This document shows, one piece after another, positions 55,901 through 63,100 of a stretch of 64,000 nt of DNA (positions within the stretch are counted from its first letter, which is position 1; the number at the start of each line of letters is the position of its first letter). The notes beneath the pieces were generated by a model, which was not told where the DNA came from, searched no databases, and worked only from the letters and a program-made list of their open reading frames with translations. Made by a program: the position numbers and the translations under genes. Origin of the DNA: Strongylocentrotus droebachiensis. Its lineage: Eukaryota; Echinodermata; Echinoidea; Camarodonta; Strongylocentrotidae. The DNA lies in NCBI GenBank assembly GCA_035222895.1, contig JAVYIG010002208.1, positions 124,001-188,000 of the forward strand. Reading direction: 5' to 3'.

Positions 55901-57683
55901 TGACATTGACTTTGACATTTCGCGTAACCTACTTGCGTATTCAACAGTGAAAAAAATGCACGGGGGCTCGGGGCGAATTAGCCCCCGAAATGCCTAAAAG
56001 AGCCCCCGAAAATCAGATAAGAGCCCCTGTAAATTTGCATAGAGTTCAATGCAAAATAAATTTTAGAATGGTATTTGCATGCAGGCAAGCTTGAAAAGTA
56101 GCCCCCCAAAAATAAATATTAATTTTTTCCCTGGTATTCAATGGGCAAGAGTGGGCAAGTGGGGTAGCAGCAAAAAATTACTTTACAATAAGTACTATCT
56201 CAGGTAGATAGTACTTATCTATACCTTTTTCGTGCTCTGTACAATCGCAATGCAAACAACTATACATGAGGGATATAATACCTAATATCAGTCATTAAGT
56301 AGTATAATAAATTTGCATTATAAAGATCGCATCATTATAAAGATGAAACGATTTTAGAAATGATAGCAAGAATTACATATTGCGTGGATATTTTAAAATC
56401 TGTTAAGGAAAGAAAAAAGAAAAAAAAATTCCCCACTATACAGGTCTGCATCTTCAAATCTAGATATAACCGTAACTATGAGGATAATCTTTCTTCAACA
56501 TGGGATACAACATACAAGGGGATTTCCACCCTGATATTTAGTTGGTTTTAATAAAATCAGAAACTGTATTCTTTTTCATCATCAGCCATCTCTCTTTCAT
56601 CAACCTACCTGTAGCCAGAGAACCAGCGGCACAGAGCTGAAGGGTTGCTGGGTGGAGTAGTAGAGCCACCAGAACATGTTTGCCTTGGGTCGGACACCAA
56701 CATAGCCCCAGTCCTGCTTGGGTTCCTTATGGTTCTGTTCGCAGTCACCTTTGCAGTTTGGTGGGGCAGCTATAAAAGAAAGGAGATATGACATACCGTT
56801 AACAACTAAATTATTCATATCCCTTGTAAATTTGATGTGTTTTGTGTTTTTTGTAACTCAAACAGGACTGGTTGAATTCAAGGGCCTTTGTTAAATACTT
56901 TTAGATGCAAGCTTTAATATGCAACATTCTCAAGGAACATGAACCAGGCAATTAATGTTTCACATACTTGGAAAATTACAAAACTCCATAAAGATATGGA
57001 TAATTCAGTTGTTAACTGAACGCAGTTGTTTGCATAATTTTGTACTGATAGCTTCAGTTTGAGGTGCAGAGCTATAGCGTAGAGACGATACTGAGCGACG
57101 ACGTCAACATCGAAGCCCTAAACGGAGGATTCCCGATGTTGGATGTGATCCAAATTCAGGTGGAAAATGCGATATATGATTATGATTAAAATTAGTAAAA
57201 AACTTGGGCTAAAATTCCTTTGCTAAAAATGGATATGAAACTGCTAAAAAAATGGATACGGAAGTGCAATAGCGCCCAAAGTTCTACGTGTATATTTTCC
57301 TACATTTAAAGAAGGCAAGGATTGAACTCAGAATAATTCAAGGCATTCATTGTTCATAGGGTCTAGTAGGTATGTTAATTTTGTGACAGCTCTCTGTTTT
57401 TTTTGGAAAAATTGATGATATTATTATTGGAAGAAAATCATTGTGTCAGGTGGTACGGTTTCGATTAGCGAAGCCGCTAGCCGCCAGATCAGACCGCCGC
57501 CAGATCAGACCTCCGCCAGACTCGCGCGCCTGTAGCAGGCGAGGTAAGCATGCAGTGTACTGAGCTGAGACTCTGACTGTACGTACGTCGCGTCTGTGAA
57601 TGTGACTGTGCAGTTCACTTACCGTTCACTAGCATCATTACAAATGCTATGATGCCGATGCTGGATGATAGAATTAAATTCAT
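45305..57683 (-). CDS. SCPEP1: SCPEP1-like serine carboxypeptidase (14 exons, complete)
   Basis: Peptidase family S10, resembling retinoid-inducible serine carboxypeptidase; the family removes C-terminal residues in lysosomes or the secretory path. Fourteen exons (57683-57623, 56769-56609, 55463-55374, 54564-54409, 53645-53571, 51967-51895, 51579-51542, 50432-50304, 49820-49742, 48967-48857, 48097-48035, 47411-47334, 46660-46497, 45373-45305) all have GT-AG borders and join in frame to 448 residues, close to the 452 of human SCPEP1. A signal peptide fills residues 1-21. The oxyanion loop GGPGGSS is at 75-81, NPVGTGYSY at 115-123, the nucleophile Ser166 in SESYGGK, Asp365 in NGQLDLICD and His425 in AGHM. 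N-glycosylation sequons lie at Asn101, 133, 244 and 390. All catalytic residues are present, so it should be active. The family call is very secure; orthology to vertebrate SCPEP1 is inferred from remembered sequence. A weak ATTAAA (minus strand) at 45222-45217 could serve as poly(A) signal. Confidence 0.96.
45407..45682. mobile_element. Foldback MITE, family A copy 3 (right end missing), in the last SCPEP1 intron
   Basis: GGGGGGTGTTTCACAAAGAT then the internal blocks of the family to GGTCCAACTTAAG, after which sequence changes to a GC-rich stretch. The terminal right arm is absent. Confidence 0.75.
45683..45950. other. GC-rich patch in the last SCPEP1 intron
   Basis: Dense in GGCGGCGACCGCCC, GCCGCCC and CAGCGACCGACCG motifs, with several internal inverted repeats (CAGCGACCGA...CGGTCGCTG). 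It stands out from the AT-rich intron and begins exactly where the family A element breaks off, suggesting a separate insertion. Unclassified. Confidence 0.5.
46220..46396 (+). mobile_element. Probable LINE 3' tail, antisense in intron
   Basis: AT-rich segment ending GGATGAAATAAAATTGAATTGAATTGA, the same type of AATTG tail as at 30000. No ORF. Confidence 0.4.
46400..46737. repeat. Direct ~57-bp repeats flanking exon 13
   Basis: GGAAAGGT(T/C)AGCTGACAGC continuing through TTGTTAACATTTAAAC occurs at 46400-46456 and again at 46681-46737, one on each side of exon 13, same orientation, about 90% alike by eye. Confidence 0.85.
46497..46660 (-). CDS. SCPEP1: SCPEP1-like exon 13 (catalytic His425)
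   Basis: Fifty-four codons after a split Gly. It ends NFAFFWIMKAGHM with the triad His, immediately before a GTGAGC donor (phase 0). The sequon NST is at Asn390. The exon is bracketed by two direct copies of a ~57-bp intronic sequence at 46400-46456 and 46681-46737. Confidence 0.95.
46919..47225. repeat. (CT)n(CTC)n tract, polypurine on the sense strand of intron 12
   Basis: C12, then a CT run to about 46977, then about 190 bp of almost pure CTC triplets and an interrupted tail. On the transcribed sense (minus) strand it reads (GAG)n. Poly-Leu/Pro/Glu/Arg ORFs over it are artefacts. Confidence 0.97.
47334..47411 (-). CDS. SCPEP1: SCPEP1-like exon 12 (catalytic Asp365)
   Basis: Encodes VIVYNGQLDLICDTPG; the Asp of QLDL is the triad acid by family alignment. 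Phase 1 in and out (acceptor CATACAG, donor GTGAGC). A 300-bp polypurine tract (sense strand) lies in the following intron. Confidence 0.95.
48035..48097 (-). CDS. SCPEP1: SCPEP1-like exon 11 (DFMKPVISI)
   Basis: Twenty full codons with split codons at both edges (phase 1 in and out). It encodes VFTQQSVDFMKPVISI, matching the human MEEDFMKPVISIV. Acceptor ATCTCCAG, donor GTAAGC. Confidence 0.94.
48147..48460. mobile_element. Foldback MITE, family A copy 4, in SCPEP1 intron 10
   Basis: Starts GGGGGGGGTTTCACAAAGATT and ends TAGTGAAACACTCCCCTG, with all internal blocks of the family. Confidence 0.85.
48857..48967 (-). CDS. SCPEP1: SCPEP1-like exon 10 (LMNGPLKKKL)
   Basis: Starts and ends in phase 1. 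It encodes DALSALMNGPLKKKLGIP, parallel to DALSQLMNGPIRKKL. The acceptor is preceded on the sense strand by an unusually long pyrimidine-rich tract (about 330 nt). Donor GTAAGA. Confidence 0.94.
48968..49300 (-). repeat. Pyrimidine-rich tract before exon 10
   Basis: The plus strand is GA/AAG-rich over about 330 bp with a pure GA block at about 49258-49280. The sense strand is therefore CT/TTC-rich up to the exon 10 acceptor. Confidence 0.85.
49342..49492. mobile_element. Foldback element with TCAGGGTTACAC ends, in intron 9
   Basis: TCAGGGTTACACGATGTAAT then TCTTTCAAAG at the left pairs with CTTTGAAAGAATCACATGGT GTAACCCTGA at the right. Middle holds an inner GAGCTCT-type palindrome. About 150 bp. 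Confidence 0.75.
49742..49820 (-). CDS. SCPEP1: SCPEP1-like exon 9 (DVNFYNIL)
   Basis: Twenty-six codons plus one base. It contains DDVNFYNIL, matching DGVNFYNIL in the vertebrate protein. Acceptor TTTCATTAG, donor GTAAGT, phase 1 out. Confidence 0.93.
50304..50432 (-). CDS. SCPEP1: SCPEP1-like exon 8
   Basis: Forty-three codons, phase 0 on both sides (acceptor TTGATAG, donor GTGAGC). It encodes the helical lid-type region with ELWGEAENVIER, aligned to ELWGKAEMIIEQ of the human protein. Sequon NYS at Asn244. Confidence 0.93.
50833..51112 (+). mobile_element. tRNA-derived SINE, complete copy, antisense in SCPEP1 intron 7
   Basis: The tRNA-like head is at about 50833-50908, with a canonical B box GGTTCGAGTCC at 50888-50898 and an A-box-like TGGTCCAGGGGAT. 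The body has TTTGGCAAGAC, CTCTCCACCCAGGTG and AAATGGGTACCCAGTAGGA, then GGGGTAATAATAATA and a tail of AGCGTAGTAGAG. The same body occurs at 13974-14235 and 52977-53293. Likely transcribed by RNA polymerase III when young. Confidence 0.85.
51149..51512. repeat. 12-bp microsatellite (TCTTATTCTCAT)n, ~28 units
   Basis: Nearly perfect alternation of TTATTCTC and ATTCTC over about 340 bp, entirely pyrimidine except T/A steps. Lies in SCPEP1 intron 7. Confidence 0.97.
51542..51579 (-). CDS. SCPEP1: SCPEP1-like exon 7 (38-nt micro-exon)
   Basis: This very short exon encodes DYVMTWGPYLKAT with the split Asp codon. Acceptor ATTCCAG, donor GTAAGT, phase 1 in and phase 0 out. It completes the WISPVD...WGPYL segment shared with human SCPEP1. 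A 12-bp-unit microsatellite starts about 30 nt past its donor. Confidence 0.9.
51647..51822. repeat. Trinucleotide microsatellite (GTA)n/(ACC)n/(ACT)n
   Basis: GTAGTA block followed by CACCACCAC and ACTACTAC blocks in SCPEP1 intron 6, with GTA...TAC arms capable of pairing. Confidence 0.93.
51895..51967 (-). CDS. SCPEP1: SCPEP1-like exon 6 (GDSWISPV)
   Basis: Twenty-four codons plus one base. It encodes FKGFAMGDSWISPV, matching the family stretch after the nucleophile. Acceptor CTTACAG, donor GTAAGT, phase 0 in and phase 1 out. Confidence 0.94.
52160..52335. mobile_element. Old CAGTCAAACC MITE relative in SCPEP1 intron 5
   Basis: GCAGTCAACCCTCCTTTAGC, GACCACCTGTGTACAAAGG and later TTGAGTGGTCTTTAT resemble the copies at 42837 and 61475 but are much diverged. 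Confidence 0.45.
52977..53293 (-). mobile_element. tRNA-derived SINE, old copy, in SCPEP1 intron 5 (same strand as gene)
   Basis: On the minus strand: AGAGGTATCATAGTCAAGTG GTTTAAG (tRNA-like head), TTTGGGAAGGCATTAATC, CTCCACATCCAGGAGTG, AAATGGGGAACC and CCAGGGAGTGGAGATGGTG as in the copy at 13974. B box has decayed. Confidence 0.65.
53571..53645 (-). CDS. SCPEP1: SCPEP1-like exon 5 (catalytic Ser166)
   Basis: Twenty-five codons, phase 0 on both sides (acceptor ATCTAG, donor GTAAGT). It encodes IPFYIFSESYGGKMTAAF; the second Ser of SESYGG is the nucleophile. Confidence 0.95.
54009..54146. mobile_element. Foldback sequence in SCPEP1 intron 4
   Basis: ATGAATGATTGTATTTCAAT at the left pairs with ATTGAAATACAATAATTCAT at the right; the centre has AGGTAAGACAA/TTGTCCTACCT. 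The left flank (ATGCATACATCTTTGTGAAG) is shared with 22536 and 23245. Confidence 0.6.
54409..54564 (-). CDS. SCPEP1: SCPEP1-like exon 4 (NPVGTGYSY motif)
   Basis: Fifty-two codons, phase 0 on both sides (acceptor CCTCAG, donor GTACTT). It contains VLYIDNPVGTGYSYV, a defining S10 motif, and a helix rich in DD that is typical of the family before the nucleophile. Confidence 0.96.
55374..55463 (-). CDS. SCPEP1: SCPEP1-like exon 3 (oxyanion GGPGGSS)
   Basis: Thirty codons, phase 0 on both sides. It opens with GGPGGSSTGFGNFQEIGPL, the S10 oxyanion-hole loop, and ends with the sequon NTT just before the GTTAGT donor. Confidence 0.95.
55960..56120. repeat. AGCCCCCGAAA-rich repeat in SCPEP1 intron 2
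   Basis: GGGGGCTCGGGGCGAATTAG then AGCCCCCGAAA appears three to four times in 130 bp. Unclassified. Confidence 0.45.
56609..56769 (-). CDS. SCPEP1: SCPEP1-like exon 2 (mature N-terminus)
   Basis: The exon starts after TTTTATAG and ends before GTAGGT, phase 1 in and phase 0 out. It encodes residues 22-74, including the family motif region MFWWLYY at 52-58 and the strand VPLVLWLQ that leads into the oxyanion loop. The segment just after the signal peptide has two cysteines (CKGDC) that I do not recall in the human protein. Confidence 0.93.
57623..57683 (-). CDS. SCPEP1: SCPEP1-like exon 1 (signal peptide)
   Basis: The ATG at 57683-57681 has A at -3. Twenty codons (MNLILSSSIGIIAFVMMLVN) form a hydrophobic signal peptide, and the exon ends in phase 1 at a GTAAGT donor. 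Joining to exon 2 makes an Ala codon at the probable cleavage site. This exon is too short to show as a large ORF and was found by its donor, hydrophobicity and phase. Confidence 0.85.
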
Positions 57684-57817
57684 GATGGCTGATTTCATCT
57701 ATCACAGTATCAAGCAGAATATCGATGACACAAGAACTAGAAAGCTGAATGAAAATGATGTTTCTCTCACAGGATCAGGAGTCAATTGTTTTGTGTTCTA
57801 CGATCAACCGCCCACAT

Positions 57818-57884
57818 CACGTGCACCGTCCAAGTGGATCGCAGAAAAGTACAGGTCAGGTGACTATTTGAGTAGTCATATGAC
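57818..57884. promoter_or_regulatory. E-box-like cluster upstream of the SCPEP1-like ATG
   Basis: Three related sites lie 135-201 bp upstream of the start codon: CACGTG inside TCACGTG at 57818-57823, the 10-mer GTCAGGTGAC at 57855-57864 and GTCATATGAC at 57875-57884. The CLEAR element bound by TFEB/MiT factors in lysosomal gene promoters is GTCACGTGAC. The sites are seen; a lysosomal regulatory role is inferred only from their similarity and from the product. Confidence 0.35.
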
Positions 57885-59273
57885 CACAACCAGATTTGGC
57901 CCCGCCCTCCAAGGAAAGGGTAAAAACACAGAACTATAACATGTTCTGTGGGTAAAATGCCCGATGGGCCGCAAATGGAACAAGGTAAATGACCATTTAC
58001 ATAGAGCACAAAAGTGTCAAAAATATATGGATTAAAACAAGACACAGTTACAAACGTAAACAAAACAAAACAAAAACAAAACAAATAGACAAAAAAAAAA
58101 TGTTCATTGACAAAAAAAGCAATTCGTTATAACAGACGGAGGGATCTTTTTTTTCTTTTCTATTTTATCAGGATCAAATTAATTGAGAGTTGTCTTATAA
58201 CTACATTGATTCGTCTTTCATAGGTAGATTAACATAACAAATATACTTTTCTGTGGTAAGTCAGTGATCATTTCTTTTTTCGAACTGTCGAATTTTCATT
58301 TCATTTTCCCTATTTTTTAATTATAATTGTCACTTCATAAAGCGGCGGATCGAGTATTTTTAGGGTTCACAGGGACTTAATGGTGTAAGTATGACATTTT
58401 TGAAAAAAAAAGTAAAGGGGGCTATCACCCGCCTTTTTTCGAATCATTACATTTCATCTTACAAGCAGAAAGCAAAACAAAACCAATCAAATAACAAAAT
58501 GGTTCTTAGCATTAGTGAGACAGAAAATAGCTTTTTGCCATGGCTGAGGGTTGCAATCGTAGGCCTACTGGCGGGTAGATTTTGCCCCCGCTCTCCCAGG
58601 ACGTTGCCCCCGGACGTTGCCAAGCTATTTTAATTAATACAGGCGAAGTCCAACAGGCAACAGTATCCCGACCTTTGTTTTTTGTTTGTTTTTAACGTTC
58701 GTTCATGTGTTTTTTTCTCAAAAGGAAAATAGCCGGAATATGTTTCGGCGATTTTTAAAATCTGAAGTGTCTTTTAAAGATATTGTCATCCTTTTGGTAT
58801 GTAATAGTCTCCCCTTTTAAACAGAAAATGAAATCTAAAGGAGATTCCATTCCCCTCGAGCAATGCATATACCCCCCCCCCCCTTCCATACTTTGGATGC
58901 AACTATTTTCACTCAGGAAAAGTTGAAATATCAAGATAAATCGACTAATTAACATGGCTTAACCTAATCGCTTAAAAACTTAACCTAAAAGTTTGTTTGT
59001 TTGATTTTATTTCTGCATTTTTCACTATAATAACAAGTATTTTACAAACTAGGAACATATATATTATTAACAAAAGTTGAAATACGTTATATCATGATAT
59101 AAATCAATTAGAAAATTACATCTTTAAAAAACATAGTTGACAATTCATTTCAAAATTAAAAAAATGAAGGAGAGCGCCATCTTAAGCTATCGAGCTTGAA
59201 TGTAATGGCGGCCTAAAGTAAAGGATAGACACTATATGGGCTCCAAGATTCTTTCATTAATATTCATGAGCTT

Positions 59274-59726
59274 CAGGGGCGGATCTAGCTTTTTGCTAAG
59301 GGGGGGGTTTGACCAAAATAATGACGATGCGGAGCATCGTCCACGAGCCGCGAAGCGGCGAGCCGATTTTTTGGGGGGTGTTTATTTGAACCCCGTAAGT
59401 GATGTTTTCCTGGCATCTATTAACACAATGGAGACCATAAAAAGCAGTGCATGATAACGTCTTTTTAAATCAAGTAACAGTTTAATACATAGTTATATCC
59501 AGAGTTATCATGTGTTTGGTTAAGTTACCAGATGAGTTGAATATCTTCTCACAATATTTGCACTTGAAAGGGTTTCTCTCCAGCGTGCGTTCTTTTTTCT
59601 TTCTTTTTTTCTTTTTTTTTTTCTTTTTTTTTCCTTTTTTTTTTTTTTTTTTTTTTTTTTTTGGGCCGCCCAAGGGGGGGGGGGGGGGTTTAAACCCCCT
59701 AAACCCCCCCCGTAGATCCGCGCCTG
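59274..59726 (-). mobile_element. CAGGSGCGGATCTA element copy 2, carrying the C2H2 fragment
   Basis: Reverse-oriented copy of 18055-18483. Ends CAGGGGCGGATCTAG and TAGATCCGCGCCTG, flanked by a 5-bp direct repeat AGCTT (59269-59273, 59727-59731). Shares the poly-A tract, zinc-finger fragment and the twin hairpins at 59321-59365. Confidence 0.85.
59482..59602 (-). pseudogene. Captured C2H2 zinc-finger fragment (copy 2)
   Basis: FKCKYCEKIFNSSGNLTKHM as in copy 1. The upstream linker here is HAGEKP, nearer to the canonical HTGEKP, again one base out of frame with the finger. So this copy keeps one ancestral residue lost in copy 1, while the frameshift is shared. Confidence 0.75.
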
Positions 59727-60333
59727 AGCTTACTTCTAGCTTGTTAATTTCTATCCGCGGCAATTACTAATCAAGGATCATTTCCTTTGTTATGTTCATG
59801 TAATACTAAGTATACAATTAAAGGTAATACAAAGTTTTGGGAGATTTTGAAAATTGGGTGAATAGTGAATCTTTACAATTTTGATATATTTGGATGGCCC
59901 TGTGGATGTATTATAAGCACTAAAAAAATTAGCCCCTAAAACACTTCTGTTTTCGAGCAAAATTGAATATAAAAATTTACCGGTGCTCCCGGTAAATTTT
60001 GATAAATTTCAAATAGCGCCTATGGCCGTACAATGGTAGCTGCGACCATGAAAATCTCAGAATATGTAGTTGGGATATATAATTTCCAAACGGGAATAGC
60101 TAATCGGTCGATTTTAGTCAAGAAACATTGTTTCATAGTTAAATTAATATCTTGACCTTGAGAGGGAGCTATACAACATAAAGAGTTTATTATTTATAAT
60201 TTCATAACTTTAGACTCGATTTCAACCGCGACAACGATCAAAGTATATTGTAGGAACGTATATGCTTCCAATATGTTAATTTGAACCAAATTCATGACCC
60301 CATACCAAAACTTTGTAATACCTTTAACCGAAG

Positions 60334-60623
60334 TGGCGTACGTAGCGCCGGTCACGCCACTGGGCTTGAGAGGCACTGCATGCATGGCAATCATGTGTGT
60401 GTGTGGGGGGGGGGGGGGGGATACCGATCTCACTCGATGAATGAAATGCGAATTAGCAAGGCCACTAATCAGGAAATGAATGCGAGAGTTGATCTTAACA
60501 TCTTCATTTTCACCCGTCCCCCTTCTATCTTCTTTCCTTTTCTTTCTTTTTAAAACTTAAATTTTTCACCATTCGATTGAAACAGGGGCAACCGTCATCG
60601 CGCCAACCGTAGCTATGCTACTG
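60334..60623. mobile_element. GTGGCGTACG-family MITE
   Basis: Left AAGTGGCGTACGTAGCGCC, right GTAGCTATGCTACTG; inner CTCGATGAATGAAATGCGAA shared with 40923-41177. Contains a G-run and a CT-rich right half. Confidence 0.6.
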
Positions 60624-60637
60624 ATGAATGACACATG

Positions 60638-60786
60638 CAGGCGCGTAGCCACAGGGGGGCACGGGGGGGGGCACGTGCCCCCCCTAAAATTTCCAGGATC
60701 GGTTGAAATTTTGTAGACTCCTTTTTTGACCTCGATCGATTACATGTATGTGCCCCCCCAAACATCAAACTCTGGCTACGCGCCTG
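60638..60786. mobile_element. hAT-like MITE with CAGGCGCGTAGCCA ends
   Basis: CAGGCGCGTAGCCA at the left and TGGCTACGCGCCTG at the right are perfect 14-bp inverted repeats; flanks GACACATG and CATACATG agree at 6 of 8 positions. 149 bp, non-coding. Confidence 0.78.
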
Positions 60787-61474
60787 CATACATGTAGTAG
60801 AATTTGGACATTGGCACTCCAGTTTCAACACCTCTGAGAAATTAGTATGTTTGGTACGTTTATCCGTTCGCATACGAACGAAAATCCGCCAAATTTTGCA
60901 TGAGAATGAAGAAAATAATAAGTGTAAGTTCCATTCCTTTATTACCTTCCCTTTGTCTCCTTTCTGCGTTTTGAAGACCCGGATCAACACCTCGCATAAC
61001 ACAAATTTCTCCGACAAAATCAACATGTGTGTGCGTGTGTGTGGTGTATGAATAATGACCTTATTAATGTCCATCGAACCAAGTATAAGGAGCTTTTAAT
61101 AAGGGAGTTTACAAATACAATCTGCGCATGGGCAGATCAAGGTCATTTGTACCAAAAAGGTAAAACCCACAGAGATGAATACTGGATATGCGCTCATGAA
61201 AGTTATGTAACATTATTCATTTATGCACCAACGGTCCATTCTATGGTACGCAGGTGGAAGTATTCTTTTCAAGAGAGCAAACAAAAGGTATTCATGAAGC
61301 ACATCTAGGACTTTGGCAGTTATTATTCTAATATGCTCAAAGTGGAACTTCTCCATGTGTAAAAGATCTGTGGATATTTGGGGTCATTAAATTGTACCAT
61401 GTGCTATCGGTAAACTCCCTTATTTTAGAGCTCCTTGATCGAACCAAGCGATTGAGAGATGAAGATCATAGGTA

Positions 61475-61560
61475 CAGTCAAACCTGCTTTATAATGACCA
61501 CCTGTCTACAAGCACATTTCTTTGTTTCCCTTGGGCGGTCGCTGTAGACAGGTTTGACTG
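61475..61560. mobile_element. CAGTCAAACC MITE, short copy
   Basis: CAGTCAAACCTGCTTTATAA ... CTGTAGACAGGTTTGACTG flanked by TA on both sides, 86 bp. Confidence 0.75.
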
Positions 61561-61840
61561 TATATCGGTATATGTGGGGGCGTAATGTGCATGATGAACC
61601 AGAGAAAAATAACACCCGAGTTCCTATAGGAAATCTTTTTATTCAGATGGCCATATCTCAGCCAGTATTAACATATTCAATTGGTTTTCGACATTCGGAC
61701 ATTATTTTGTATTAATGAAGTTCAAATTGAGAAATTCTAAAAATAGTTTTTTGTTGAGGTCACACTTCACCACTCTATAGCTTATTAAACTGTCCCCATT
61801 GAAAATGCGATGTCATAATTATGAAACGGTCGCTTTAATG

Positions 61841-62267
61841 ATCTCGTTTGGCTTAAATTTGAACAGTTATTTTTGTCATTCACTTATTCTATCGTCTGAA
61901 CCCACAGGAGCGTTCACGTCGCGGTCCGTCAGATGAAAATCTGCGAATCCTTCAACCACACTTCTCAAGTTTCTTTTAGTAACTACCACTGGACGGGACT
62001 TGTGTAGTGACTCGATAAGAAGAAGAAGAAGAACCCACATAAAATTATTTAATTATTTAATTATCTCGTTTGGCTTAAATTTGAACAGTTATTTTTGTCA
62101 TTCACTTATTCTATCGTCTGAACCCACAGGAGCGTTCACGTCGCGGTCCGTCAGATGAAAATCTGCGAATCCTTCAACCACACTTCTCAAGTTTCTTTTA
62201 GTAACTACCACTGGACGGGACTTGTTTAGTGACTCGATAAGAAGAAGAAGAAGAACCCACATAAAAA
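61841..62267. repeat. Tandem duplication, 222-bp period
   Basis: ATCTCGTTTGGCTTAAATTT through AAGAAGAACCCACATAAAA occurs at 61841 and 62063, differing at about one base (CTTGTGTAGTG vs CTTGTTTAGTG). The units are joined by TTATTTAATTATTTAA. Confidence 0.95.
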
Positions 62268-63100
62268 AATCCAGACCAGCCTACATTACAAATGGCCCTA
62301 AAACTTACCACTTTCTTTCATACGAGGAACACTTCTAGGCTTTCATTTCCAGTAACCCAGGGACAGAGACAATAAAACAGTGCAGATGTGTAAATACAAT
62401 CTCTGTACAGGACTCGTCAACAGGGACCTTTGTAGTGGCAACGTACACATACATGTTACGTAATTACTTTCTTCTCGAGATAGCTGCATTGCACAGTCAG
62501 TCTCGGATGCAATGTGCATGGCGTGGTGTTATTTGTTTTAACATAATCACACTTACGAGTACAGTACAGGGCGTCATCATCTCTAATTCATAAGGCAATC
62601 TGCCCGGAATTGGTCCAACCCATTTAGAAGATAAACACAATCATATAATATTATCTATGAATGTTTCCAGATCCAGCTCAAGAGGTGGACAGTTTTCGTC
62701 TTCAGTTATTGCTTGTCAATGGAAAAGTATCATCGCTTTGGTATTTCGCATCACAATGTAACCGAGATTTGAGTGGGCTGTAAACGATTTGGTGCTCCAT
62801 TGATGCCCCATGTTGGTATTGTCTAGTTCAAGTGATGGACAATTTGAATTACTGAGCGATGGATAAAATGCACTTCGTGAAGGAAACAGTCGACATGGCC
62901 GAGAGAAGGTGACAACTAACTATAGGTGTATATTTTGGAGCACACGGCACCATACTCTTAGCAGTTCATTTTTCAAAGGTATGGTATTTTGATATAGGCC
63001 TAATTATGTCATCCGAGTATAACCTCTATAACATAACGAAATAGTGAGTTTTACATTGTATTTCACCAAAGAAAATTGGCAAAACCTGTCTGAAAACTAT

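Larger units (their letters stand above)
57684..63100. other. Region upstream of the SCPEP1-like gene; no further gene seen
   Basis: The first few hundred bases should contain promoter and 5' UTR. Beyond are repeats listed separately and AT-rich DNA. Short ORFs lack domains. Confidence 0.5.

Noticed and set aside
57649-57939. 96-residue plus-strand ORF over the SCPEP1 first exon
   Set aside because: Antisense to the signal-peptide exon and promoter; no domain, and the minus-strand reading is supported by phase and donor.
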